Assembly (NCBI GenBank): GCA_963704155.1
Contig: CAVPHF010000015.1
Location: 1-64,000 of the forward strand
Direction of reading: 5' to 3'
Origin: Thiohalocapsa sp963704155
GTDB taxonomy: Bacteria; Pseudomonadota; Gammaproteobacteria; Chromatiales; Chromatiaceae
Length of the DNA: 64,000 bases
The notes below the pieces were generated by a model, which ran no database searches, had not been told where the DNA came from, and saw only the letters and a program-made list of their open reading frames with translations. Of the stretch, positions 35,855 through 45,104 are shown one piece after another (position 1 is the first letter of the stretch; each line of letters begins with the position of its first letter). A program made the position numbers and the translations under genes.

Positions 35855-36337
35855 ATGAAGACCCCTCGCGTGCTCTGCGCGCTCCTGCTGCTGACGCTCG
35901 GCGGCACAGCCGCTGCGCAAAAGGTGTACAAGAGCATTGATGCGGACGGCAACGTCATCTATTCGGCAAGCCCCCCGGCCAACGTCGCCCCCGACCGGGT
36001 TGAGCCGGTGCGGATCGATCCGCCGCCGGCAGAATCTGAGCAGCAGGCGGCACGGCAACGTCTGGAGTCGGCTCTGGATGGGTCCGGGGGCGGATCTGGG
36101 GGTGGGTCTGGGGACGAATCCGGGAGTGGACCGGGCCTAGGCGAGGATTCGGCCGAGGACCGGCGCAACCGAGCCGCCGATGCCCAGCCCGCCGAAGCGA
36201 CCGCTCCCAACGCCGAGGCGCGCTTCCTCGAACGCAATCGTTCCAATAGCCGCGTCAGCCGCGGAGCCGGCGTTGGCGGCGGCCCGCAAAGCAGCCGCGG
36301 ACCGGGAGAGCGCCCGGCCAGCCGCGACAGCCGCTGA
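35855..36337 (+). CDS. DUF4124 protein with Gly/Ser-rich linker
   Basis: 160 residues: signal peptide (CALLLLTLGGTAAAQ), then the short DUF4124 domain (VYKSIDADGNVIYSASPP), then a low-complexity Gly-Ser stretch and a long disordered basic tail. DUF4124 proteins are periplasmic or envelope proteins of unknown role, common in Gammaproteobacteria. The Gly-Ser linker is encoded by a G-rich tract (about 36079..36113) with quadruplex potential. The gene starts 26 bases after the DUF302 gene and converges with the helicase gene. Confidence 0.85.
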   Translation: MKTPRVLCALLLLTLGGTAAAQKVYKSIDADGNVIYSASPPANVAPDRVEPVRIDPPPAESEQQAARQRLESALDGSGGGSGGGSGDESGSGPGLGEDSAEDRRNRAADAQPAEATAPNAEARFLERNRSNSRVSRGAGVGGGPQSSRGPGERPASRDSR

Positions 36338-36393
36338 CCTCATAGCCGGGCTGGCCGCAGCATTAGCCGGCACGGACGCCCAGGTTAGGTCGG

Positions 36394-37839
36394 TCAATCT
36401 TCGCGACGGCCTCCCCCCAGCAGCGCGGCCTGTTCGCGACCGCGGCCGCCGGCAGGATGGCGGTGGCGCTGGTTCGGCTGCGCCTCGCCGGGGCGGCGTC
36501 TCGGCTGCATGTGCCGGCTCTTTGCCCCCGCAGCACGCTGCTGCATAGGCCGGCCAGACTCCGACTCGCCCCCCGCGCCAGCCTGCTGCTGACGACCGGC
36601 AGCGGCTCGTCCCCGCGCGGCGGGTGCGTTGCGCGGTGCCGAGCGCATGTCGCCGCGGCCGCGCCGGCCGTTCTGTATCGGCTCGGGTGCGATGCTGGCG
36701 TCGGGCTGGTAGCCATCCACCACCTGCTTCGGGATCGCACGGCCGAGCACACGCTCAATATCACGCAGCAGCTTGAGCTCGTCGACGCAGACCAGCGAGA
36801 TGGCCTCGCCGGCGTTGCCGGCTCGACCGGTGCGCCCGATGCGGTGGACATAGTCCTCCGGCACGTTGGGCAGCTCGTAGTTGACCACATGCGGCAGTTG
36901 ATCGATGTCGAGCCCGCGCGCGGCGATGTCCGTCGCCACCAGGACGCGGACGTCGCCGCTCTTGAAACCGCCGAGCGCACGCGTGCGCGCCCCTTGGCTC
37001 TTGTTGCCATGGATGGCAGCGGCGCTGAGACCGTCCTGCTGGAGCTGCTCGGCCAGACGGTTGGCGCCATGCTTGGTGCGGGTGAAGACCAGCACCTGGC
37101 GCCAGTTACCGCGCCCGATCATCTGGCTCAGCAACTCGCGTTTACGGTGTTTGTCCACCGGGTGCACGGTCTGCTCTACACGCTCGGCGGCGGTATTGCG
37201 GCGAGCCACCTCGATCAGTTCGGGGCGGTTCAACAGTCGGTCGGCGAGCGCCTTGATCTCGCTGGAGAAGGTCGCAGAGAACAGCAGGTTCTGGCGCGCC
37301 GCGTTGTTCGGCAGCAGTGCCAGAACGCGGCGAATATCATGGATGAAGCCCATGTCCAGCATGCGGTCGGCCTCATCCAGCACGAGGATCTCGACCCGCG
37401 ATAGGTCCAGCGTCCTCTGACCGGCATGGTCGAGCAGCCGGCCGGGCGTTGCGACCAGCACATCGACTCCGCGGCGCAGGCGGTCGATTTGAGGGTTGAT
37501 CTTGACGCCACCGAAGACGACGGTGGAGTGCAGCGGCAGGTGGCGGCCGTAGACCTCGACGCTCTCCGCGACCTGAATGGCCAGTTCGCGGGTCGGCGTC
37601 AGCACCAGCGCCCGGATTGGGCGCCCGCGCTGCTGAGTTCGGGTTTCCATCAGGCGCTGCAGCAGCGGCAGCGTGAATCCGGCAGTCTTACCAGTGCCAG
37701 TCTGGGCTCCGGCCATGACATCCTTGCCTTGCAGGATCAACGGGATCGCCTTTTGCTGTATGGGCGTAGCCTGGGTGTAGCCCTGCTCGCGCACGGCGCG
37801 CAGGAGCTCGGCCGATAGACCGAGGGTATCGAATGACAT
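36394..37839 (-). CDS. rhlE: DEAD-box RNA helicase, RhlE type
   Basis: 481 residues from the ATG at 37839. All helicase motifs are present: Q-motif region YTQATPIQQKAIP, motif I AQTGTGKT, PTRELA, ATPGRLLD, DEADRMLDMGF, SATF, ATDIAARGLDI and HRIGRTGRAG. It resembles RhlE, which acts in ribosome assembly and RNA decay. The C-terminal 100 residues are a basic, Arg-, Gly- and Gln-rich disordered tail typical of the family. The open frame extends to 37956, but residues before MSFDTLGLSAELLRAV have no family resemblance. Confidence 0.93.
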   Translation of the reverse strand: MSFDTLGLSAELLRAVREQGYTQATPIQQKAIPLILQGKDVMAGAQTGTGKTAGFTLPLLQRLMETRTQQRGRPIRALVLTPTRELAIQVAESVEVYGRHLPLHSTVVFGGVKINPQIDRLRRGVDVLVATPGRLLDHAGQRTLDLSRVEILVLDEADRMLDMGFIHDIRRVLALLPNNAARQNLLFSATFSSEIKALADRLLNRPELIEVARRNTAAERVEQTVHPVDKHRKRELLSQMIGRGNWRQVLVFTRTKHGANRLAEQLQQDGLSAAAIHGNKSQGARTRALGGFKSGDVRVLVATDIAARGLDIDQLPHVVNYELPNVPEDYVHRIGRTGRAGNAGEAISLVCVDELKLLRDIERVLGRAIPKQVVDGYQPDASIAPEPIQNGRRGRGDMRSAPRNAPAARGRAAAGRQQQAGAGGESESGRPMQQRAAGAKSRHMQPRRRPGEAQPNQRHRHPAGGRGREQAALLGGGRRED

Positions 37840-38253
37840 CGGGAATGACTCCAGTGTTGCCCTCTTCGCTGCGGTGGTTGCGCGCGAGAGCCGGTCCGGG
37901 ACGGATAATTGATTCAAGCGGGTGGCCCGAACCCGGAGAGGGAACAGGAGGGGCAAACGGCTCGAGTGACGCTTCGCGGCCGAGGTGGCCGCACTGGGTA
38001 TCGACCGACCGGATACCCGAAGGCGGGATAATACACCGATTGAGCATCGTCGTCAGGATTTTCCTCGTTGCGCGACAGATCGGGCGCGGCGAGATAGGCT
38101 TAGTGCAAGGGGGGCGAGGGACGAGGGCACTGAAGACGCGCCCTCGCCGCCCAGCACGCTCTTATCAACTCACTCTGATCAACTGAACGGTTGCACAACA
38201 ATGCGCGCCGCCTTTCGCGGTCCGCGGCATCACGCAGCGAGGGTCACAGAGAT

Positions 38254-38703
38254 ATGCAGATTTGGGTCGATGCGGATGCCTGTCCGAATGTGATCAAGGA
38301 CATCCTGTTCAGGGCAGCAGAACGGGTTCAGGTGCGAGTGACATTGGTCGCGAACCAGCCCGTTCAGGTACCCGGCTCGCGGCACATCCGGACGGTGCAG
38401 GTCGGCTCCGGCTTCGATGTTGCGGACAATCACATCGCGCAGCACGCGAACGCGGGCGATCTCGTGATCACGGCCGACATTCCATTGGCGGCCGAGGTGA
38501 TCGAAAAGGGCTGCCTGGCCCTGAACCCGCGCGGCGAGCAGTACAGCGAGGAGAACATCCGTCAGCGTCTGAATATGCGCGACTTCCTCGATACACTGCG
38601 CGGCAGCGGCATCAACACCGGCGGACCACCCGCGTTCAGCCAGGCCGACCGACAGGCGTTCGCCAACCAGCTCGACCGGTTGCTGGCGCGGCGGCCGAAA
38701 TAG
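38254..38703 (+). CDS. YaiI/YqxD family (DUF188) protein
   Basis: 149 residues with the family's opening IWVDADACPNVIKDIL and later ITADIPLA and the AL.PRG motif (NPRGEQYSEENI). Members have a PIN-like nuclease fold; the biological role is not established. The ATG at 38254 directly precedes the conserved start. The open frame upstream (from 38191) is not conserved. The interval 37840..38253 contains no other gene, only the divergent promoters expected for this gene and the helicase. Confidence 0.92.
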   Translation: MQIWVDADACPNVIKDILFRAAERVQVRVTLVANQPVQVPGSRHIRTVQVGSGFDVADNHIAQHANAGDLVITADIPLAAEVIEKGCLALNPRGEQYSEENIRQRLNMRDFLDTLRGSGINTGGPPAFSQADRQAFANQLDRLLARRPK

Positions 38704-38980
38704 GCAGGGGCAAGAGCCGGCGGCCGAAGACTAAGGCGATTACCGGAACATCTCGGACCAGATGGCGCCGGATTGAGGTTCGCCTTCTAAGGAGCACCGC
38801 CAGGAGCATAGCCGAGCGATGTGACTGGCGGTGCGACACGGAAGGCGGGCGTCAAGACAAGTCAGCTGGTATGAGATTTGACAGAAATCGCCTAAGGTAG
38901 TCGACGGGGGCGGGACTGAGAACGAGGGACATTCGGTCGGGAAAGCACCCTGCATCGCCTTCCACCGTGTCCGGCACTCG

Positions 38981-39853
38981 TCAGCCGCCGTCCCGCCGAT
39001 GCCTTTGGAGCAGCGCCCGACGTACCGGTAGCACCAGATAGCCCCATAGGGCGAAGCCGAGCGTGGTCGCTGACACCAGTCTCAGAAACAGCGTCGCGCC
39101 CTCATAACCGCCGTTGTCAAACCAGAGAGAGACGGCCATGATCGCGGCAACCGCCACGAACGCCAGGTGCACCGCCGGCTCCTGGATACCCCAGGTGCTG
39201 CGGCGCGCCAGCCAGACACCGGCCCAGGCTGCCAAGACTCCGCCGGCCAGCCCGGCAGCGACATCGACCGGCCAATGCACGCCGACCGCGACGCGGCTCA
39301 GGCCGGCAAACACGCCGAGCAGCAGAAAAAGCACCCGCCAACGGATCGCGCGGGCATAGTAGACGAGGACGCCGAAGAAGACCCCGGCGGTCGTGCTGTG
39401 ACCCGACGGAAAGCTCTCGCGACGGTGTCCCGGCCCGATCAAATTGAACACGTCCGGCGCCAGCGCCATCGGCGGGCGAGCGGCATCGAAGATCGGCTTC
39501 AGTCCGCCGGAATAGACCGCCGCCACCACCGCGGCGCAGATCAGGCTCCAAAAGACCCGCGGCCTAGGGCGCGACAACAGCAGCGCAAGGGCAAAGGCGA
39601 CGCGCTCATCGCCGAGCACCGTCAGCCATTCCCAGAGCGAGGGTGGCGCCACGGCCGCGGCCGCGTTGATGCGCAGGAAACCGGCATGATAGCCAGCCAA
39701 TAGATAGAGACTGAGCCCGGCGGCGGCCGCGGCAAGGGCCCAGAGCGACAACCACTTGGCACCTGTGCCGGACACCGCGGGCGTGCGCGCGGCCCCAAGC
39801 GCCAACGCCTCGCGCAGATCCCGGCGCAGATAGGCGAAAAGACCCTCCGCCAT
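38981..39853 (-). CDS. PAP2-family membrane phosphatase
   Basis: About 290 residues with several membrane helices and the three phosphatase signature motifs: K......RP as KPIFDAARPP, PSGH as FPSGHSTTAG, and SR....H...D as SRVAVGVHWPVDVAAG. Such enzymes remove phosphate from lipid substrates, for example undecaprenyl diphosphate or lipid A. The two genes upstream on the same strand (GT39 and GT2) also work on lipid-linked sugars, so a role in recycling or trimming the lipid carrier is plausible. The start could be 39853 or 39868. The region 38704..38980 is empty of recognisable features. Confidence 0.9.
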   Translation of the reverse strand: MAEGLFAYLRRDLREALALGAARTPAVSGTGAKWLSLWALAAAAAGLSLYLLAGYHAGFLRINAAAAVAPPSLWEWLTVLGDERVAFALALLLSRPRPRVFWSLICAAVVAAVYSGGLKPIFDAARPPMALAPDVFNLIGPGHRRESFPSGHSTTAGVFFGVLVYYARAIRWRVLFLLLGVFAGLSRVAVGVHWPVDVAAGLAGGVLAAWAGVWLARRSTWGIQEPAVHLAFVAVAAIMAVSLWFDNGGYEGATLFLRLVSATTLGFALWGYLVLPVRRALLQRHRRDGG

Positions 39854-39946
39854 GTCAAGACACCTCAATCACTGGATACGACAGAACGCGCAGTCCCGAT
39901 AGCGGGCAGTGCGGGGAAGGCCCCGCCAGCAAGATCAGGTCGGACC

Positions 39947-41593
39947 TCAACCATCGGAATGGCTCGGGGCGATCTTCACCAAGGCCACAGGTCCACGACG
40001 ATAGACCGGAATCACCCGCGCATCACCGACCTGCTCGGCCAAGCGTGCCAGCTTGTCGACGCGCAGAAAGATCAGCTGGCCGGGCTCGGGTGTATCGACC
40101 TCGGGCGTGATCGCCTGCCGATAGACGCTGAAGCTCGGCATGCTGGTTCGATAGACGCGAGTGGGCAGAGCGAGATCGCGGGCGATCAGACCGGCCTCCT
40201 TCACCGGCGCCTGCATGACCTCGAAGACACGCGGCACCAGCACGCCGAACACCACCAGGGTCTGCACCAGACCGGCGAGGATCAAGCGCTGCCAGACCGG
40301 CGCCTTGCTCCAGAGCAGCAGTCCGGCCAGCGCAAGCAGACCGGCCGAGGTCGCAACCCGATAGGCCCAATCCAACACCCGGGCGGCGTCAGCGAGCATT
40401 GCCTGCTCGTGCAGTCTATCCGCCTGCCCCGCCAACACTGGCAGCAGATCGGGCAGCCCTATCAGCAACAGCATAAATACGAGCGGCGGCAGGAAGGCCA
40501 GCCAGCGGTTGACGAGCAGTGCCCGATGCCGGGCCATCAGAATGAACAGCGGCGTGATGCCGTAGACCAAATAATGCGGCAGCTTGGTGTCGGAAAATGA
40601 AAAGAACGCGAACACCGTCAGGAACCAGAGCAACAGGAACCGATCCAGCGGATCGGCCCAGAGCCGCCTGGCTGAGGGCAGCAGACGCAGAAACCATCCA
40701 CTGAAGGGCAAGAGTACCAGTGGCAGCATGACGAAGTAGTAGCCCGGAAACCCGGCATGGCCATGCTTGACGCCGCCATAGCGCCCGACGTTGTGCTCCA
40801 TAAAGAAACTGCGAAAGAAACCGACACCGTCATCGAGATAGATGGCCAGATACCAGGGACCGGCCACACCGATGAACACCAGCCAGCCGAGCGGCGCAAA
40901 CACCGCCCCGGCCCAGATGCGCAGATCCTTCAGCGACACGAAGTACAGAAAGCTGACGAGGAGCGGAAAGAACACCGCCACCGGCCCCTTGGTCAGAAAA
41001 CCCAGACCGAGCCACAGATAGACGCGCAGCAGCCTGCCCCGTTGCCGTGTCAACCGATAGCGGTAGATATCGAAGAAGGCGAGCGCGATAAAGAGGTTCA
41101 GCAGGGCATCGGCGACCGCCCCCTTGGCAATGATCGGCACCTGTAGGCCCAGCGCCATGACCAGGCCGGCAACCGTTGCTGTGGCGGCGTCCAGGCGCTC
41201 GCGCACGAAGCCCCACAAGGCCAGCAGCCAGAGCGTCGCCGCCAGCGCCGACGGTAGGCGCAGCGCGAACTCATTCAGCCCGAGCAGCGAGACCGAGGCC
41301 GCCTGCAGCCAATAGATCAGCACCGGCTTGTCGTAGCGCGGCTCGCCGTCGCGGTGGGGTGTGATGAAGTTGCCGCTGGCGAGCATCTCGCGGGTCGCCT
41401 CGGTGAAGGCGCCCTCGTCGAGGTCGTATAAGGGCACCGCGCCCAACTGCCAGAAGAAGGCAAGCCAGACCACCGCGGCCAGGAACCAAGGTGACGTGAG
41501 CGTGCGGCTCAACCCCAAGACGCCGGGCGCGCGCGCCGCTGTCGCAACCAGCGCTGGGGCAGAAGGCGAGGCCGGCGCGCCGCGTTCGCTCAT
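39947..41593 (-). CDS. ArnT-like glycosyltransferase family 39
   Basis: 548-residue polytopic membrane protein. The N-terminal catalytic loop has the GT39/GT83 signature (YDLDEGAFTEATREML, with the acidic pair) and DKPVLIYWLQA. About ten further hydrophobic helices follow, with a periplasmic C-terminal part. Relatives transfer sugars from polyprenyl phosphate to lipid A or other acceptors. It is translationally coupled to the GT2 gene (4-base overlap at 41590..41593). The acceptor cannot be inferred from sequence. Confidence 0.9.
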   Translation of the reverse strand: MSERGAPASPSAPALVATAARAPGVLGLSRTLTSPWFLAAVVWLAFFWQLGAVPLYDLDEGAFTEATREMLASGNFITPHRDGEPRYDKPVLIYWLQAASVSLLGLNEFALRLPSALAATLWLLALWGFVRERLDAATATVAGLVMALGLQVPIIAKGAVADALLNLFIALAFFDIYRYRLTRQRGRLLRVYLWLGLGFLTKGPVAVFFPLLVSFLYFVSLKDLRIWAGAVFAPLGWLVFIGVAGPWYLAIYLDDGVGFFRSFFMEHNVGRYGGVKHGHAGFPGYYFVMLPLVLLPFSGWFLRLLPSARRLWADPLDRFLLLWFLTVFAFFSFSDTKLPHYLVYGITPLFILMARHRALLVNRWLAFLPPLVFMLLLIGLPDLLPVLAGQADRLHEQAMLADAARVLDWAYRVATSAGLLALAGLLLWSKAPVWQRLILAGLVQTLVVFGVLVPRVFEVMQAPVKEAGLIARDLALPTRVYRTSMPSFSVYRQAITPEVDTPEPGQLIFLRVDKLARLAEQVGDARVIPVYRRGPVALVKIAPSHSDG

Positions 41594-42612
41594 GCCGGCT
41601 GCTTCCAGCCCGCACGCTCCGGGTCGCTCTGCCAGCAGATGCAGTGGTGCGTGCGCTCGCCCGAAGCGAACAGCGTGCGCGACATCACCTCGGCCAGCAC
41701 ACCGGTGGTCAACAGTTGGATGGAGGCGACCAGGAACAGGATGGCGACGAACAATAGCGGCCGCTGGCCGATGTCTTCGCCAAGAATGAACTTCACCGCA
41801 AGCAGCCAGCTCATCATCAGCCCGCCGATGATGCCGAACAGCAGTCCGATGGTGCCGAAGAAGTGCCCGGGCCGGGCGCCGAAGCGCAGAAAGAAGGTGG
41901 CCGCCAGCAGGTCCAGCAGGACGCGCACGGTGCGGGAGATGCCGTATTTGGAGGCACCGAATTGACGTGCCTGGTGGTGAACGACGGTCTCGCCCATGCG
42001 CTCCGGCGCGGTCACCCCGGCCACCCAGATCGGGATGAAGCGGTGCATCTCACCGAACAGCCTGACTTCCTTGATGACCTCGGCGCGGTAGAGCTTCAGG
42101 CTGCAACCGTAGTCGTGCAGATCGACCCCGGTGACGCGCCCAATCAGCCGATTTGCGACGCGCGACGGAATCTTGCGCGTCAGCAGCGCATCCTGACGGT
42201 CCTTGCGCCAGCCTTGCAGCAGATCCAGATCGCGCTCGGTCAGCTCGTCCACCATGCGCGGGATGTCCGCCGGGTCGTTCTGCAGATCGCCATCGAGGGT
42301 CGCGATCAGCTTGCCGCGGGCGGCGTCGAAGCCCGCCTGCATGGCCGCGGTCTGGCCGAAATTGCGCCTGAAGCGGATCACGCGCACGTGCGAACCATAG
42401 CGCGCGGCCTCTTCAACCAACCGCCGCCCGGTGCCGTCGCGGCTGCCATCATCGACGACGATCAACTCCCAAGGATGCGAAAAATCAGCCAAAGCCTCGT
42501 GTACACGCGCAATCAAGGGCGAGACACTGTCGACCTCCTGGTACATCGGGACTACGATGGATAGGCTGCGAGGATCATCGCCAAGCAGCAAGGTCGGTGC
42601 TTTATCGGACAT
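41590..42612 (-). CDS. Polyprenyl-phosphate glycosyltransferase family 2 (ArnC/DPM1-like)
   Basis: 340 residues. The cytoplasmic GT2 catalytic domain has LSIVVPMYQE, ELIVVDDGSRDGT and the metal-binding ATLDGDLQNDP. Two C-terminal membrane helices (FFGTIGLLFGIIGGLMM, LLFVAILFLVASIQLL) complete the ArnC/GtrB-like layout. Such enzymes load a sugar onto undecaprenyl phosphate, which the downstream GT39 would then use. The ATG at 42612 precedes the conserved domain; another in-frame ATG at 42645 would add 11 residues. Confidence 0.92.
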   Translation of the reverse strand: MSDKAPTLLLGDDPRSLSIVVPMYQEVDSVSPLIARVHEALADFSHPWELIVVDDGSRDGTGRRLVEEAARYGSHVRVIRFRRNFGQTAAMQAGFDAARGKLIATLDGDLQNDPADIPRMVDELTERDLDLLQGWRKDRQDALLTRKIPSRVANRLIGRVTGVDLHDYGCSLKLYRAEVIKEVRLFGEMHRFIPIWVAGVTAPERMGETVVHHQARQFGASKYGISRTVRVLLDLLAATFFLRFGARPGHFFGTIGLLFGIIGGLMMSWLLAVKFILGEDIGQRPLLFVAILFLVASIQLLTTGVLAEVMSRTLFASGERTHHCICWQSDPERAGWKQPA

Positions 42613-42760
42613 GGATCGAGGCGCAGCAAAGAGGTCGGTGAGCATCAACAGGGGCCATGCGACCGGCCCACGGCGTTCGGCGCAGCTTAGCGGCCAATGC
42701 GCAAAAGGCAAGTGGCCGCCAGAGTGTTCTCATTGGCAATCGACACTCGTCACTTCCCAA

Positions 42761-43357
42761 ATGCAGCCCATCACCATCGCACTCCCGGACTGGATCGACG
42801 CCTTCCTCGCCGAACGGCCGACTCACTACGCCGGCGACGGCGAACGCATGCGCTTGGCGCTCGACCTCGCGCGCGCGAACGTCACCTGCAACAGCGGCGG
42901 CCCCTTCGGGGCGGCCTTGTTCGCGGCCGACAATGGCAAGCTGCTCGGGGTCGGCGTGAACCTGGTCGTCCACGCGAGCTGCTCCATCGCCCATGCCGAG
43001 ATGGTTGCGCTCGCCGCCACCCAGCAGTCGCTGGGCTCGCATGACCTCGGCTCAATCCTGACCGGCGGCTGCGTATTGGCCTGCAGCGCAGAGCCCTGCG
43101 CGATGTGCCTGGGCGCACTCGGCTGGACTGGGATCAGCCGACTGATCTGCGCCGCGCGTGACGGCGATGTGCGCGCCATCGGCTTTGACGAGGGCGACAA
43201 GCCCCGGGACTGGCCGACGCTGCTCGCGCGGCGCGGCATCAGCCTCACGCGCGATCTGATGCGCACCGAGGCAATCGAGATCCTGAATCACTATGCCGCC
43301 TGCAACGGCGTCATTTACGGCCCGACCCGGATGACCGCGCAACGACCACCCAACTAG
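42761..43357 (+). CDS. Nucleoside/guanine deaminase-like zinc enzyme
   Basis: 198 residues of the cytidine/deoxycytidylate deaminase superfamily. The zinc site is visible as HAEM plus EPCAMCLGAL (PC-x2-C). The substrate pocket segment SGGPFGAALFA resembles guanine deaminase and tRNA adenosine deaminase relatives, and the C-terminal YGPTRMTAQ also fits. It probably deaminates a purine or nucleoside. The ATG at 42761 was chosen because upstream codons are not conserved. It is divergent from the GT2 gene. Confidence 0.88.
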   Translation: MQPITIALPDWIDAFLAERPTHYAGDGERMRLALDLARANVTCNSGGPFGAALFAADNGKLLGVGVNLVVHASCSIAHAEMVALAATQQSLGSHDLGSILTGGCVLACSAEPCAMCLGALGWTGISRLICAARDGDVRAIGFDEGDKPRDWPTLLARRGISLTRDLMRTEAIEILNHYAACNGVIYGPTRMTAQRPPN

Positions 43358-43411
43358 GGCCAGCCTGAGTCCACCAGACTCAGAACACATTTTGAAACCC
43401 GTGAGAATCGA

Positions 43412-44002
43412 ATGTTCGACGCCGATGATCCACTGTTCGCCTGCATTGTCCGCTTCGTGCTCAAAGGAGAGCGCGCCGATACGGCCGGTGAAGAGTTCCT
43501 CAGACTCCAGATCAAGACCTTGAGACGGTACCTGCTGCAGTTCCCCGCCGACGAACAACAGCAACGGGCGATGGATTGGGTTGTGCAGCACGCGGGCGAT
43601 TACCGCCGCTCCTGGCAGCGCCGGACCGTCTCCGAACGTACCTGGGCGCTGCGCTGCGACGACTGCCCAATCGCCGGTCGGGGCACCAGCGAACATTGCG
43701 AGATTCACGAGCAATGGCTCTATCTGCTGCGCCGCTACATGCTCGGCGAGATCCGCTCCCGCGACTATGTCGAACAGGCGCTCGCGATGCTGCAGCAAAA
43801 CAAGGACGCACTGATCCGCCGTCGCCACCTGTCCAACGCCGAGGCCCCAGGCACGCGCACGAAAAAGAAGCACAAGAAGACCAAGCCTAAGGACAAGCAA
43901 CCAGGCAAGAAAAACAAGAAGAAAAAGGTGCTTAGCGCGCCAGAAGCGGTGCCGAAGAAGCAGAAAAAGAAAAAGAAAGAGAACCAGAAAAGCAAAGAGT
44001 AG
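43412..44002 (+). CDS. Unknown protein with possible metal site and Lys-rich tail
   Basis: 196 residues. The first about 145 are globular and helical, with CDDCPIAGRGTSEHCEIHEQW that offers a C-x2-C ... C-x2-H set of possible metal ligands. The last about 50 are almost pure Lys with some Pro, Thr and Gln, a tail that would bind nucleic acid or acidic surfaces. No family recognised. It lies 54 bases after the deaminase gene on the same strand. The minus-strand frame over its tail (43765..43995) is only the Phe-rich shadow of the Lys codons. Confidence 0.75.
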   Translation: MFDADDPLFACIVRFVLKGERADTAGEEFLRLQIKTLRRYLLQFPADEQQQRAMDWVVQHAGDYRRSWQRRTVSERTWALRCDDCPIAGRGTSEHCEIHEQWLYLLRRYMLGEIRSRDYVEQALAMLQQNKDALIRRRHLSNAEAPGTRTKKKHKKTKPKDKQPGKKNKKKKVLSAPEAVPKKQKKKKKENQKSKE

Positions 44003-44162
44003 CGGAAAGCACGAGGAGAGGGCGCCGCCTAATCAGACGCCCCGAGCCCGTGCGAAAGCGAACGCCCTAAACACCCTGGCCGGCAAGAGCCGCCGCGAGG
44101 CCGGGCTGGATACCGCACCCCGCTGTCCCGGCCGCTCGTAGAGCGGCGGGCTGCCGCCAGCG

Positions 44163-44819
44163 TCAGCCCTCCAGACCGGAGATGATACTGTCGCGAATCG
44201 CGTCGACGCCCCCGATCCCGTTCACCTTGACATAACGCGGTGCGCCTTCGCCGCCCTGCCCGCTCCAGGCAGAGTAGTAATTGATCAGCGGCTCGGTCTG
44301 CTCATGGTAGACCTTCAGACGCGCTCGGACGGTCTCCTCCTGGTCGTCGTCGCGCTGGATCAGCGGCTCGCCGGTGACGTCGTCCTTGCCCTCCTCCTTC
44401 GGCGGGTTGAATTCGACGTGGTAGGTGCGGCCCGACGCCAGATGCACACGTCGGCCGGCCATGCGCTTGATAATCTCCTCGTCCGGCACGTCGATTTCGA
44501 CCACGGCATCGACGAACACCTCAGCATCCTTGAGCGCGTCGGCCTGGGCCAGTGTGCGCGGAAAGCCATCGAACAAATAGCCGTTGTTGCAGTCATCCTC
44601 GGTGATGCGCTCCTTGACCATCCCCATGATGATGTCGTCGGAGACCAATCCGCCCGCGTCCATGATCTTCTTCGCCGCCTTGCCGAGTTCCGTGCCGGCC
44701 TTGACGTGACCACGCAACATGTCGCCGGTGGAGATCTGCGGAATCTTGAAGTGGTCTTTGATGAAGCTCGCCTGTGTACCTTTACCGGCCCCTGGGCCGC
44801 CGAGCAGAATCACGCGCAT
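44163..44819 (-). CDS. adk: Adenylate kinase
   Basis: 218 residues: P-loop GGPGAGKGTQ, AMP-binding STGDMLR, DGFPRTLAQAD, the LID region from RRVHLASGRTYHVEF to the QRDDDQEETVRARL segment, all in normal order. The length is that of long-LID bacterial enzymes; the LID lacks the four-Cys zinc site. It interconverts ATP plus AMP and two ADP. It stands alone, divergent from the sulfur globule gene. A hairpin-forming stretch without T-run (about 44134..44148) follows its stop codon. Confidence 0.96.
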   Translation of the reverse strand: MRVILLGGPGAGKGTQASFIKDHFKIPQISTGDMLRGHVKAGTELGKAAKKIMDAGGLVSDDIIMGMVKERITEDDCNNGYLFDGFPRTLAQADALKDAEVFVDAVVEIDVPDEEIIKRMAGRRVHLASGRTYHVEFNPPKEEGKDDVTGEPLIQRDDDQEETVRARLKVYHEQTEPLINYYSAWSGQGGEGAPRYVKVNGIGGVDAIRDSIISGLEG

Positions 44820-45044
44820 ACTAGAGTCCTCAGCTGTTATTTATCAGGCCGTCGAGGCTGCCACAGCCGAACGGCGCGCGCAATTCCACAATTCGGATGC
44901 GTCAATAACCGGGGCTTATGTGAGGGACGTAACGCGGATCGAGGGCTAGGATCGAGGAAGATTCTCGCCGCGCAGAGCGCGACTCCTCGCCCCTCGCGCC
45001 CAGACGTTGCGTTCGGCCAGATCAACAACATTTTTTATCCGGTA

Positions 45045-45050
45045 TATAAT
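45045..45050 (+). promoter_or_regulatory. Consensus -10 box (TATAAT) ahead of the sulfur globule gene
   Basis: A perfect TATAAT lies in an unusually AT-rich patch, 55 bases before the start codon at 45105. The -35 region at standard distance (about 45022..45028, tcaaca) is weak. A strong sigma70 promoter would suit an abundant structural protein. Confidence 0.55.
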
Positions 45051-45104
45051 TGACATCGGGAAATGGTTCCCAAAGCCGAGTACTCACGAGAAGGGGAGGT
45101 AAGC

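Noticed and set aside
43765..43995. A Phe-rich minus-strand frame that looks like a membrane peptide.
   Set aside because: It is the complement of the Lys-rich tail codons of the plus-strand gene.
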